A stretch of DNA of 64,000 nt from a virus: positions 1 to 64,000 of IMG/VR virus record IMGVR_UViG_3300018080_000138; one strand, written 5' to 3'. This document shows positions 52,167 through 59,351 of this stretch, piece after piece (the stretch's first letter is position 1; every line of letters starts with the position of its first letter). The notes under the pieces are model-generated. The model was not told the DNA's origin. It saw only the letters and a list, made by a program, of their open reading frames with translations, and did no database searches. Both the position numbers and the translations under genes were made by a program.

Positions 52167-52967
52167 TTGAGGTTGATTTCAATACGAAGTTGACACACTA
52201 CTAAAGAGAAGATGCAATAAGCGTGAAGTCAATAGCAAAAGTGGTATATAGTAAATAGAGTTGCCAAGTACGGTAAAAACTATATCATTTATTATAGATA
52301 CAATATCTTAAAATCCTATATATTGTAGTAGTTTCTATATAATCAGGCAATATCTTAGATAGTTTTAGTGAACTTTCCGAGTATTTAGGCATTTTTAGGC
52401 ATTTTTAGCGGAAAAACACGGTTATTCAGTAGAAATTAGCGGAAATAGTAGTATTTAGAGGGAATGTAGCAGTTTTAGCCTTAGAAATCCGCCTTAACTT
52501 GCTTTGGAGGGCATTTTTATAGGGTTGGTGGTTCAGTCGGTTACCATTAGGAATAGTAGTCGCTGATCAAAATTTTAGGCAATGGGATTTTTTAAGAATT
52601 TTAGGCAAGTTACGGCGGATTAGTCCACTTTTGTTACTTATTGTGAATAGTACAAGTATTCAGGCATGTATCTAAGAATGTTTTAGCATAAATGGTAGTT
52701 GGTCGTGTAAAATATAGAGTGGTTGAGGTAAGTCGGGTATATTGCCACTTGTTAACTTAAATGTAATAAGGTAGTTTGGTTCTCCAGAGTGATGTTATGA
52801 TTAGTAGTGAGTAGAAATTGGCGCTCATTGGATGGGTATGTATGATTAAGTGTGGTAGGGAGGTATTATGTGAGTTTTATACTTGGTAATGTATCATGGG
52901 GTTAAGTCATCATCACATATAAAGGAAAGAGAAGTGAGAAAGTTGAATAAGTTATATGAGTAGGTGT
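52167..52967 (+). other. 800-base non-coding region with TTTTAGGCA repeats
   Basis: No credible gene is seen on either strand. The motif TTTAGGCA recurs at 52384-52391, 52394-52401, 52574-52581 and 52600-52607; TTAGCGGAAA occurs near 52405 and 52437. A segment GTAGTC...GCTGATCAAA near 52556 also occurs near 51463. The region could hold an origin of replication with iterons or a non-coding RNA. Its base composition is slightly richer in G than the flanks. Confidence 0.45.
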
Positions 52968-52969
52968 TT

Positions 52970-53022
52970 GTGGGATGATTTTTGCACTATATTTTTATGA
53001 ATTAAACAAATGAGGTGACAAA
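52970..53022 (+). promoter_or_regulatory. promoter-cassette copy A (divergent)
   Basis: GTGGGATGATTTTTGCACTA at 52970-52989 matches the GGGATGATTCTTGCA core of the cassettes at 53354, 57632 and 60153, and a TGAGGTGA ribosome site follows before ATG 53023. The -10 is poor (TTTTAT). Confidence 0.45.
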
Positions 53023-53190
53023 ATGAAATATACAAAACGACCTTATGATAGAAAAACGATGATTTTCAAGGCCAATTATATACTATGCACTGCAATGCAA
53101 GACTACACAGCCTTAAAGGAGGTCTTGTTGGAGGCCGTGGCCGATGGTATTATTTACCCTGAAAAAACTACAACTGATTCAATTATATAA
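53023..53190 (+). CDS. small hypothetical protein
   Basis: A 55-residue frame from ATG 53023 (after TGAGGTGA) to TAA 53188-53190. It starts MKYTK, as does the next gene at 53409, and has a helical middle with LKEVLLEAVADGIIY. It is the first of the cassette-driven small genes. Function unknown. Confidence 0.5.
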   Translation: MKYTKRPYDRKTMIFKANYILCTAMQDYTALKEVLLEAVADGIIYPEKTTTDSII

Positions 53191-53211
53191 CATTTCATCG
53201 ACTTAGTAAAA

Positions 53212-53231
53212 GTATGGAGTAAACTCCATAC
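53212..53231 (+). promoter_or_regulatory. palindromic site 1
   Basis: GTATGGAGT at 53212-53220 and ACTCCATAC at 53223-53231 form a perfect 9-bp inverted repeat around AA. Related sites lie at 54235, 57492, 57535 and 60011. A dimeric repressor operator or an RNA hairpin are both possible. Confidence 0.7.
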
Positions 53232-53353
53232 ATTTTAGTCAAGAATCGGGCAGAGATTACATATTTTTCGGCTTATATAATATACCATAGTTATATATGG
53301 TCGTTAGGGGTCCTCTGTCTCATAAGGGAAAAAACTTCCTTTTCTTAGAAGGT

Positions 53354-53382
53354 TTGGGATGATTCTTGCAATATAATATAAT
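53354..53382 (+). promoter_or_regulatory. promoter in cassette B
   Basis: TTGGGA at 53354-53359 and TATAAT at 53377-53382 are exactly 17 bases apart, conserved in the other cassette copies. It lies 27 bases before ATG 53409, with AAGGAG as ribosome site. Confidence 0.75.
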
Positions 53383-53408
53383 GAAAATAAAGATAAAGGA
53401 GTAAGAAA

Positions 53409-53603
53409 ATGAAATATACAAAGATCAAAATTAGGTTTACTGACAAAGACGGGAGTCTTGGAAAAACGGCAACTAAAACATTGTATAATGATAGTTACGA
53501 TATGTATGAAAAAATTGTTGCCTATGCAGCTAAGCTACACAAACAACGGTTATTAGATGATGCATTGATTGCACAGTTGATGCAAGAGACCCCTTATAAA
53601 TGA
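53409..53603 (+). CDS. small hypothetical protein
   Basis: The 64-residue product starts MKYTKIKIRF, a strand, followed by a helical half (YDMYEKIVAYAAKLHKQRLL). It is expressed from cassette B. No family is recognised; a tRNA-like element follows 23 bases downstream. Confidence 0.55.
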   Translation: MKYTKIKIRFTDKDGSLGKTATKTLYNDSYDMYEKIVAYAAKLHKQRLLDDALIAQLMQETPYK

Positions 53604-53625
53604 GTTAAATGAGTACAAAATACCC

Positions 53626-53724
53626 GCCATCGAAGCCCAATAACTGGCAGAAATGTTAGCACATTTGGGTGGTATGGAAAGGTCGTAATAAGGCGGCAAG
53701 CCGGTTCGATTCCGACCGATGGCA
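53626..53724 (+). tRNA. tRNA-like element, anticodon not assignable
   Basis: GCCATCG at 53626-53632 pairs fully with CGATGGC at 53717-53723, followed by an A. Just before it a T arm GCCGG-TTCGATT-CCGAC (53700-53716) has the standard TTCGA loop and one mismatch. A D-type stem GCCC with GGGT closes a 28-base loop that contains an extra hairpin (AAATGT with ACATTT). The only possible anticodon arm has a poor stem and no U33. It may be a degenerate or unusual tRNA. Confidence 0.5.
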
Positions 53725-53748
53725 CAAAAAAACAAATGAGGTAATAAA

Positions 53749-53916
53749 ATGAGATGTAAACCGGGAACAAGAGTAAAATTTTATGACTATGATTTAGAAG
53801 TGGTACAGATAGGAGTATATCTAAAACATTTTGCACCTTGTGTAATGTCAATTTATGTACCACTTGACGATAAGGTATACTATGTCAATGAAAATGATAC
53901 TACACCTATTAAATGA
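53749..53916 (+). CDS. small hypothetical protein
   Basis: A 55-residue frame from ATG 53749, after TGAGGTAA, to TGA 53914-53916. It is strand-rich with RVKFYDYDLEVVQIGVYL and two Cys. Its last codons and the downstream ribosome site are duplicated near 54917-54981. Confidence 0.5.
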   Translation: MRCKPGTRVKFYDYDLEVVQIGVYLKHFAPCVMSIYVPLDDKVYYVNENDTTPIK

Positions 53917-53935
53917 TATACTCAGGAGGTATTAA

Positions 53936-54178
53936 ATGACGAATACTGATAAAGCATATATTAGTGCCAGGATGAGGATTAATTTTCCTGGTATAAAGCA
54001 TAAAGATTTGGATAATGGCGTGGTGTTTCCAACACTGAGGTTTAGAGTGACTCAAAAAAATGAAAAATTTTATTTGGAGAGCGCAGCACGTGGATTATAT
54101 TTTACTGTCAGAAGTTCGGAAAATGTTGTGCGAATTATGGATGAGTTAGTTGATGAAGTAAAATTTTGGACTGAGTAA
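53936..54178 (+). CDS. small hypothetical protein
   Basis: The 80-residue product follows CAGGAGG at 53922-53928. It has a basic N-terminal half and a C-terminal helix (ENVVRIMDELVDEVKFW). No family is recognised. Confidence 0.55.
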   Translation: MTNTDKAYISARMRINFPGIKHKDLDNGVVFPTLRFRVTQKNEKFYLESAARGLYFTVRSSENVVRIMDELVDEVKFWTE

Positions 54179-54234
54179 CTTGAAAAAAGGGGCTTAAAGG
54201 AACGTTGTATAGAAATTGACCAAGAAAAGTAAAA

Positions 54235-54254
54235 GTATGGAGTTTATCCCATAC
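54235..54254 (+). promoter_or_regulatory. palindromic site 2
   Basis: GTATGG at 54235-54240 pairs with CCATAC at 54249-54254; the inner bases GAGT/ATCC are imperfect relative to the consensus. It is followed by AATTTGGTCAATAG, as in other copies. Confidence 0.6.
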
Positions 54255-54356
54255 AATTTGGTCAATAGTTAAGGATATTTCTCTATATGTTATTTTATGT
54301 GTGAGTGTGATTGTCCTCTCTGAGTTATTAACGGGAGTTACTATTACCCAGGAGGT

Positions 54357-54385
54357 TTGGGATGATTTTTGCATTATATTAATGT
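54357..54385 (+). promoter_or_regulatory. promoter-cassette copy C (divergent)
   Basis: TTGGGATGATTTTTGCA begins at 54357, but at 17 bases the -10 is only TAATGT (54380-54385); TATATT at 54375 is closer. GGAG precedes ATG 54412. Probably a weaker or altered version of the cassette promoter. Confidence 0.5.
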
Positions 54386-54411
54386 GAAAACAAAGACAAA
54401 GGAGTAATAAA

Positions 54412-54600
54412 ATGAGAGTATATGTTAATACTGATAAATATAGATGGTCACACGGTAAAAAACCTCGTGGCAAAGGCCAATGGTGGTTTGAAATTGGTAG
54501 TGATGATTTTGGATTAAATGCAACTTATGGTGAGGCCGTAAAAGCTGCGAGGAAAAAAGCTGAGTTAGAAGGAGTTAATGAAATATATGTACTTCCATAA
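54412..54600 (+). CDS. small protein with HGKxPxGxGxW motif
   Basis: The 62-residue product has DKYRWSHGKKPRGKGQWWFEI and a helix EAVKAARKKAELEGV. The HG-K-x-P...W-x-F-x-I pattern occurs in small proteins of many phages and again in the broken gene at 56258-56542. Function unknown. Confidence 0.6.
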   Translation: MRVYVNTDKYRWSHGKKPRGKGQWWFEIGSDDFGLNATYGEAVKAARKKAELEGVNEIYVLP

Positions 54601-54651
54601 ATGAAGCGATAAGATGAAATACAATCGGCTGGAAAAAAGGAGTGTGGAATA

Positions 54652-54918
54652 ATGTCAGTAACAAGGGAACAAATAAAAGAGGCATTACACGCAGTATTAG
54701 CACAGAGGGAAAGGGATGATTTGAATAAATTGTTTATTACAGATGTTAAGAATCATCTTTCACAGGCTAATAAAAATGGTGAAACGTTAACATACATTAA
54801 ATGGCGGAATAGAACGGAATTCAAACTGAAAGCATCTATCACAGCAATCATGGCACAGTTTTCGGCAGCAGGATTTAATGTTGAGTGGTGTGGTACACAT
54901 AATTTTGAAATTTGGTAG
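54652..54918 (+). CDS. small hypothetical protein
   Basis: The 88-residue product follows AAAGGAGTG. It is helical with a charged N-terminus (REQIKEALHAVLAQRERDD) and an aromatic C-terminus (VEWCGTHNFEIW). No family is recognised. Confidence 0.5.
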   Translation: MSVTREQIKEALHAVLAQRERDDLNKLFITDVKNHLSQANKNGETLTYIKWRNRTEFKLKASITAIMAQFSAAGFNVEWCGTHNFEIW

Positions 54919-54981
54919 ATGTACTATGTCAATATAAATGATGTCATAGTCCTTTAGTAGTGTACTCAGGAGGTATTAATG
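54917..54981 (+). repeat. duplicate of the 53874-53939 junction
   Basis: The sequence around TACTATGTCAAT and GTACTCAGGAGGTATTAATG resembles the end of the gene at 53749 plus the ribosome site of the next gene. The coding end is degraded here. It records a local duplication of a gene tail and its spacer. Confidence 0.55.
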
Positions 54982-55089
54982 GATGAAGTGTTATTTTGTT
55001 GTAAGTGGTGTAAGCATTTAAACCTATTAATTGGGATTTACAAAGATTACTTAGTTAATACCTTAAAAATAAGGAAAGAAGAATATTAG
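54979..55089 (+). CDS. 36-residue Cys-containing protein
   Basis: CAGGAGG at 54967-54973 precedes ATG 54979; the frame ends at TAG 55087-55089. The start MDEVLFCCKWCKHL suggests a partial zinc knuckle. It may be the truncated remnant of a longer gene. Confidence 0.4.
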   Translation: MDEVLFCCKWCKHLNLLIGIYKDYLVNTLKIRKEEY

Positions 55090-55148
55090 ATGTTGGCAGG
55101 GAATACATAAAGATCAGAAACAGTCATAATCTATTTAAAGGTGATGAA

Positions 55149-55595
55149 ATGCAAGGTGAAATCAGTAGACAGAATGCTCTTCGGTATATATTAGCGGGTA
55201 ATGCAATCATTACCATGAAGAACATTAGCACTGGTAATAGGTTCACTTATAAAATAAGTAAATTGAAAAAGAAATATCAGCAAACGAATAAGTCAACCGA
55301 TATTTATTGGGTAAGAGTGTTAACATGCCCAAATAATACAAGGGGGTATCGGTTTTTCGGAACAGTATTTGTTAATGGTTCAGTTAATTTTAAAGTATCA
55401 AATAAAAGTAAAATTTCAAAAGATGCGCAAAGTGTTCGTGTTTTTCATTATTGTTTATATCATCTAACTAAGAATGATTTATCTGATGATGTAAAATTTT
55501 ACCATGAAGGGTATTGTGGTCGTTGTGGTCGATTGTTAACTGTCCCTGAGAGTATTGTTGCAGGATATGGACCAATCTGCATTAATTTAATTTAA
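55149..55595 (+). CDS. DUF6011-like zinc protein
   Basis: The 148-residue product has a beta-rich N-terminal part and ends with GYCGRCGRLLTVPESIVAGYGPIC, matching the DUF6011 motif CxxCGRxLTxPxSxxxGxGPxC. It is frequent in phages and plasmids; role unknown. Confidence 0.75.
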   Translation: MQGEISRQNALRYILAGNAIITMKNISTGNRFTYKISKLKKKYQQTNKSTDIYWVRVLTCPNNTRGYRFFGTVFVNGSVNFKVSNKSKISKDAQSVRVFHYCLYHLTKNDLSDDVKFYHEGYCGRCGRLLTVPESIVAGYGPICINLI

Positions 55596-55615
55596 TAATA
55601 TAATGAGGTATTGAG

Positions 55616-55822
55616 ATGTTTAATTTTCCAACTGAAGAAGAAATTAATGAATTTTATGCAGAAAGAAAAAATTCAACACTTGTTAAATCCGAGAATGAAA
55701 AAGTCCTTAGAGAACTTGCGATAATGTATAAACAAAGTCCATTTACATTAGATGTATTTAAAAAAATGGTTTTGAATAATTTAAACATTCTGACCACCGT
55801 CTATAAGGATATAGTCGGATAA
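55616..55822 (+). CDS. small helical protein
   Basis: The 68-residue product starts with FPTEEEINEFYAERKNS and continues with helices. A broken paralogue lies at 56928-57115 (LPTKKEVDEFYAAYG). Function unknown. Confidence 0.55.
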   Translation: MFNFPTEEEINEFYAERKNSTLVKSENEKVLRELAIMYKQSPFTLDVFKKMVLNNLNILTTVYKDIVG

Positions 55823-55838
55823 TAAATGAGGTGATAAA

Positions 55839-56033
55839 ATGGGCAGTTTAGTTGTTTTAAAACGTTATAAAGAGCCGGATGCTGAGTGGTTTCCAACAAC
55901 ACTTGCCGAGTGCATTGAGCATACAGAGGGTTCAGGTTATTGGGGAAAAGACACAGTAACCTATTTACTAAGTACTGGTAATGTTGTATGGACTCCATTT
56001 GCAGAGTATAAAAGAGGAGAAACAGATGCATAA
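55839..56033 (+). CDS. small hypothetical protein
   Basis: The 64-residue product follows ATGAGGTGATAAA, the same ribosome-site string found before 53023 and 53749. It is beta-rich with several Trp and Glu. It overlaps the next gene by 8 bases. Confidence 0.55.
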   Translation: MGSLVVLKRYKEPDAEWFPTTLAECIEHTEGSGYWGKDTVTYLLSTGNVVWTPFAEYKRGETDA

Positions 56034-56283
56034 AGTAATAAAAAATGCTAAGCTGGTAGAAATAAGGAGTGATGGTGCTCAAAAATATGAGTATGATGAT
56101 CCAACAGAGGAGTTTCCAGCGGTGTGGCTAACAGGGATTCAACGAGCAAGTAATCCGGAGATAGGAATGGTTGGCGACCTCGTTTATAGGAAATTTAGGT
56201 CAGGTGCATGGTTTATGTTTAGAAGGTATCCTATAAAAAGAGTGAAGGAGAATGAAGATGATACGGATGGTAGTATTAACTAA
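56026..56283 (+). CDS. small hypothetical protein
   Basis: I chose ATG 56026, after AGAGGAGA. The 85-residue product has KLVEIRSDGAQKYEYDD and FRSGAWFMFRRYPIKRV. No family is recognised. It overlaps the following broken gene. Confidence 0.5.
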   Translation: MHKVIKNAKLVEIRSDGAQKYEYDDPTEEFPAVWLTGIQRASNPEIGMVGDLVYRKFRSGAWFMFRRYPIKRVKENEDDTDGSIN

Positions 56284-56542
56284 GAAACGTCTCATGGAAA
56301 TTAAAAAAATGTCAAAAGTAAAAGTCAACACGGATGAATATAAAAAGGTTCATGGTAAATGTCCGGATAATAATACGGATGCTATTTAGACGGTTAGTAT
56401 AGATGGTATAGTGAAAGATAGATCATTTTCAGTATATCTAAATTGTTTAACTATAAATAATAAGAAAGCTACGGTAAAAGAATTAGAGCCGTTACGTAGA
56501 GGCGCAAAAAATGGATTAGATGGGTTAAAAAGGAAAATATAA
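56258..56542 (+). pseudogene. gene interrupted by in-frame TAG
   Basis: From ATG 56258 (seven bases after GAAGGAG) the frame meets TAG at 56387-56389 and then stays open for 50 more codons to TAA 56540-56542. The first part contains TDEYKKVHGKCPDNNTDAI; the part after the TAG begins TVSIDG. Aligned with the protein at 54412 (HGKKPRGKGQWWFEI), the TAG replaces a Trp codon (TGG to TAG). Decay or read-through are both possible. Confidence 0.6.
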
Positions 56543-56543
56543 A

Positions 56544-56912
56544 ATGAACATATATGTTGAAACTATTGTACCTAATAAGTATAGTGTTAAGTTATTAGGC
56601 TATAATGCAGTATTACATTATAAGGTAGTTGATAATCCTATGGATATAATTAATGAAATATTTACAGGTATTGGGTGGTATTTAGATATGAAAGAAATGT
56701 TTAATGATGATCCTGAAAGTATTTGTGTCAACCAAGATAAGTTACAGGGTGAACAGATTGTAGGGCGGACTGTTGAAATAAAAGATGGTTTTTGGAATGC
56801 TGGTTACCGTGGGATGGTTACTGAGTATGAAGGCATTGTTGGCTGGTACACGGTTATCATTAATGAAATTAGTTTTATCTATGTACGTGACGAATTTGTT
56901 GTACTTAATTAG
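56544..56912 (+). CDS. hypothetical protein
   Basis: The 122-residue product has an N-terminal beta region and, in the C-terminal half, VGRTVEIKDGFWNAGYRGMVTEYEG, a KOW/SH3-like beta-barrel pattern ending in a YVRDEFVVL strand. Function unknown. Confidence 0.55.
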   Translation: MNIYVETIVPNKYSVKLLGYNAVLHYKVVDNPMDIINEIFTGIGWYLDMKEMFNDDPESICVNQDKLQGEQIVGRTVEIKDGFWNAGYRGMVTEYEGIVGWYTVIINEISFIYVRDEFVVLN

Positions 56913-56927
56913 ATAAGGAGATTTTTA

Positions 56928-57115
56928 ATGAAGACATTACCTACAAAGAAAGAAGTCGATGAGTTTTATGCCGCATATGGTACTACTAATTTTTATGTAA
57001 TGGATGCCGATAAAAAAGTAAAAGAAATTCTTACACAGCTATATAAAGAGGGTTTTTAACCAAGGCCTCATTTACAAAGGTTGTACTGAAAAATATTAGG
57101 GATATGAACGGTTAA
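56928..57115 (+). pseudogene. frameshifted paralogue of the 55616 gene
   Basis: ATG 56928 follows AAGGAG and encodes 43 residues (LPTKKEVDEFYAAYG and TQLYKEGF) to TAA 57057. The matching C-terminal part continues in another frame at 57065-57115 (ASFTKVVLKNIRDMNG), parallel to FKKMVLNNLNIL in the intact gene. A short indel around 57050-57065 would join them. Confidence 0.55.
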
Positions 57116-57138
57116 ATAGTATAGTTAGTGGAGATGGT

Positions 57139-57489
57139 ATGAGAAAAATAAAAATACCTATAAAGTATAAGGAACAATTAGAGGCAAGATTTGATCCAAA
57201 AAACCTTATTTGTGATTTTTCAACAAATAATTATTACATTAGAATTCCATGTCCATTATGCGAGGATTATGGAGGTAATTTGGTTTGTAGTAATTGTCCA
57301 TTTCGTGAACCTATAGATTTATGCAAAGTTGATAGTTCTTGCGGGGGTTTTGTTGAAGACATTATTGGTTTACCTAAATTTTCTTGGACAAAAGCAGACA
57401 TAATAATACATAAGACATTATATAATCAGGCTGTTGAGCAATTAATTGAACTCAGAAGTAAAGCAAAGGAGTACATTGAGTGGGTATAA
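57139..57489 (+). CDS. zinc-finger protein of the paralogous family (copy 3)
   Basis: The 116-residue product reads KIPIKYKEQLEARFDPKN, then IPCPLCEDY, CSNCPF, a Cys near GG-F-V, and ends KAKEYIEWV. It is the best full-length match to the frameshifted copy at 24337. GTGGAG precedes ATG 57139. Function unknown. Confidence 0.65.
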   Translation: MRKIKIPIKYKEQLEARFDPKNLICDFSTNNYYIRIPCPLCEDYGGNLVCSNCPFREPIDLCKVDSSCGGFVEDIIGLPKFSWTKADIIIHKTLYNQAVEQLIELRSKAKEYIEWV

Positions 57490-57491
57490 AA

Positions 57492-57554
57492 GTATGGAGT
57501 ATACCCCATATAATTTGGTTAAAAGTATGGGATAAACTCCATACTTTTGTAATA
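57492..57554 (+). promoter_or_regulatory. two palindromic sites in tandem
   Basis: GTATGGAGTATACCCCATAT at 57492-57511 and GTATGGGATAAACTCCATAC at 57535-57554 are two imperfect copies of the 20-bp palindrome, 23 bases apart. They lie between the zinc-finger gene stop and cassette D. Confidence 0.65.
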
Positions 57555-57631
57555 AAATAAACAACTAATTTTATAGAGCCGGTATATTCCCGGCAAACCC
57601 TTACAATAAAAATGCTCATTTCTTAGAAGGT

Positions 57632-57660
57632 TTGGGATGATTCTTGCAATATAATATAAT
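57632..57660 (+). promoter_or_regulatory. promoter in cassette D
   Basis: TTGGGA at 57632-57637 and TATAAT at 57655-57660 with a 17-base spacer, identical to cassettes B and E from about 57623 to 57670. It drives the gene at 57706. Confidence 0.75.
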
Positions 57661-57705
57661 GAAAATAAAGACAAAAAATAACAATTTAAAATATGAGGCA
57701 TTAAA

Positions 57706-57891
57706 ATGAAACGCAAGGTCAGTAAAAAAGAAATGGAATTATATATAGAGCCAGCAGAAAAAATATATAATTCGATGTCAGTAGTAGAGTTTGACTTATT
57801 AATTCAAGCCGCAAAAAATCGAGCAGACAAGTTTAATAAAGGAACAGTTGCAAAAGATACATTGAGATCAATTGTAGTTCCAGAAGATTGA
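57706..57891 (+). CDS. small helical protein
   Basis: The 61-residue, charged, helical product starts MKRKVSKKEMELY. Ribosome site TGAGG. No family is recognised. The 113 bases after it contain only a 15-codon frame that I do not consider a gene. Confidence 0.5.
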   Translation: MKRKVSKKEMELYIEPAEKIYNSMSVVEFDLLIQAAKNRADKFNKGTVAKDTLRSIVVPED

Positions 57892-58004
57892 AGCCATCTG
57901 ACCTTTATAATAATGAAGTCGGGGAGTGGCGTGGGCATGGTTATTGTACACAATAAGTAGGTTAGATTTCGGTCAATGACGTTAAAGTAGAGGAGTATGA
58001 TAAG

Positions 58005-58229
58005 ATGAATAATCAAACATTCATTAATAATCATATAGGGGTACAACAGCATAAAAGTAAGTACAAAGATTTATATGTTGTTACTGTTAGGTCTAAACTT
58101 GTTGTTAGATTATTGAAGGAACGATTTGAGATTTCCACTAAGCGGGGTAAAGTAGTAAAATTTGATCAAGGTGAACTTGACATATTAAAGCGACTGATAC
58201 TACAACATTATTTAGATAATAACTATTAA
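58005..58229 (+). CDS. small hypothetical protein
   Basis: GAGGAGT precedes ATG 58005. The 74-residue product is basic, with a strand LYVVTVRSKL and helices VVRLLKERF and ELDILKRLILQHYL. It may bind nucleic acid; no family recognised. Confidence 0.5.
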   Translation: MNNQTFINNHIGVQQHKSKYKDLYVVTVRSKLVVRLLKERFEISTKRGKVVKFDQGELDILKRLILQHYLDNNY

Positions 58230-58254
58230 CCATAAAATTGGATGAGGTGATAGA

Positions 58255-58608
58255 GTGGTACAGCAGTTGAGTTCGATTGAGAAGCGGTTAACAATACAAT
58301 ATAATAGTTCGATGTTGCATGAGCTTAAGACAGAATTGGAATCAAGAGGGATTACATTAAGTGTTATTGAGTTTAATGTAAAATTGGCGGATTATATCAT
58401 TAAACCATTACCGTTAGCGTTGTTATGCTCGTTTAATACGGAGGAGAAGGTATATAAATACAGGGTGACGGTTGCCGATAATAAGTATGTTATTGTTGAT
58501 GGTGATGGTTTGGCAGTTGCAAGGACTTCGGCGGTTGATTATGCAGTTGATGAGATAATTGATGATGTTGTTTTTAGTGTAACATCAATAAAAGGAAAAG
58601 ATAAATGA
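58255..58608 (+). CDS. hypothetical protein
   Basis: The start is GTG 58255 after GAGGTGAT. The 117-residue product is beta-rich in the C-terminal half (YRVTVADNKYVIVDGDG). It overlaps the radC gene by 4 bases, so the two are co-translated. Confidence 0.55.
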   Translation: MVQQLSSIEKRLTIQYNSSMLHELKTELESRGITLSVIEFNVKLADYIIKPLPLALLCSFNTEEKVYKYRVTVADNKYVIVDGDGLAVARTSAVDYAVDEIIDDVVFSVTSIKGKDK

Positions 58609-59090
58609 ATGAACTTAGTAGACAAAAAAAGGTGGAAGTATTATATCAACTACAATATGTTGAACCTGTTATTGTACGGGATAAGACAGTGGCAAGTAAA
58701 ACTGTGGGGTGTCCTGAGGATATAGTAAATATTTTACGTGAGCTGAAGTATGCTGCAGTTGAAAAGTTTATTGGTGTATATCTTGACTCAAGAAATCATG
58801 TTTTAGCGGTATCAATTTTACATGTTGGCGGTATTACGGAAACAGTAGTTGATCCTAAAATAGTATTTGGAATGGCATTTTTATGCAATGCTACTGCATT
58901 GGTGGTAGTACATAACCATCCATCCGGGAATAATGCGCCAAGTGACAAAGATAAAGAAATGACAAGAAAACTTGTTACATGTGGTGATTTTTTAGATATA
59001 AAGTTATTTGATCATATTATAATAGGTAGTGATGGATATTATTCATTTGCTGAATCTTTGGGCGATGAATTACTCATTGGTCGACATTGA
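58605..59090 (+). CDS. radC: RadC/JAB-domain protein
   Basis: The 161-residue product has the JAMM metal site HNHPSGNNAPSDKD (H103, H105, D116), with FIGVYLDSRNHVL and DHIIIG around it, and lacks the N-terminal helix-hairpin-helix domain of bacterial RadC. Phage and plasmid RadC-like proteins are common; the function is unsettled. Confidence 0.87.
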   Translation: MNELSRQKKVEVLYQLQYVEPVIVRDKTVASKTVGCPEDIVNILRELKYAAVEKFIGVYLDSRNHVLAVSILHVGGITETVVDPKIVFGMAFLCNATALVVVHNHPSGNNAPSDKDKEMTRKLVTCGDFLDIKLFDHIIIGSDGYYSFAESLGDELLIGRH

Positions 59091-59117
59091 TTTAGTAGTA
59101 ATAGATTGGAGGATGTA

Positions 59118-59336
59118 ATGGCAGCAAAGTTGAATAAGTTGCTTAGTGGTAGTATTAGGCAGTCAGATTATACCCCTGGTACATTGAAGCGATTGGCAAA
59201 AAAGACTGCAAATGATTTTAACGCAATTCAATACAATTACGCAATTAGACATTCTGCAAAAACACATCAAATGTTATTAGTGGTTGACATGATGCTAAAA
59301 AGTTTGAAATTAGTCACACATACAGTAGTTTTATAG
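59118..59336 (+). CDS. small helical protein
   Basis: I chose ATG 59118, five bases after GGAGG. The 72-residue product is basic and helical (GTLKRLAKKTANDFNAIQ). Function unknown. Confidence 0.5.
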   Translation: MAAKLNKLLSGSIRQSDYTPGTLKRLAKKTANDFNAIQYNYAIRHSAKTHQMLLVVDMMLKSLKLVTHTVVL

Positions 59337-59351
59337 TAAAAGGAATGTATT

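Larger units (their letters stand above)
53212..53408 (+). repeat. dispersed promoter-cassette repeat, copy B
   Basis: About 195 bases from the palindrome to the ribosome site of the next gene. It is closely similar to 60011-60206 and, in its last 75 bases, to 57617-57692; a shorter divergent version precedes 54412. Each copy drives a different small gene, so the cassette has spread within this region. Confidence 0.8.

Noticed and set aside
52520-52570. Segment GGTGGTTCAGTCGGTTACC resembling a tRNA D arm
   Set aside because: No acceptor pairing or T arm could be found at the required distance.
53553-53863. Minus-strand open frames across the tRNA-like element
   Set aside because: Their translations are of the kind produced by the reverse of tRNA genes; no ribosome site and all other genes are on the + strand.
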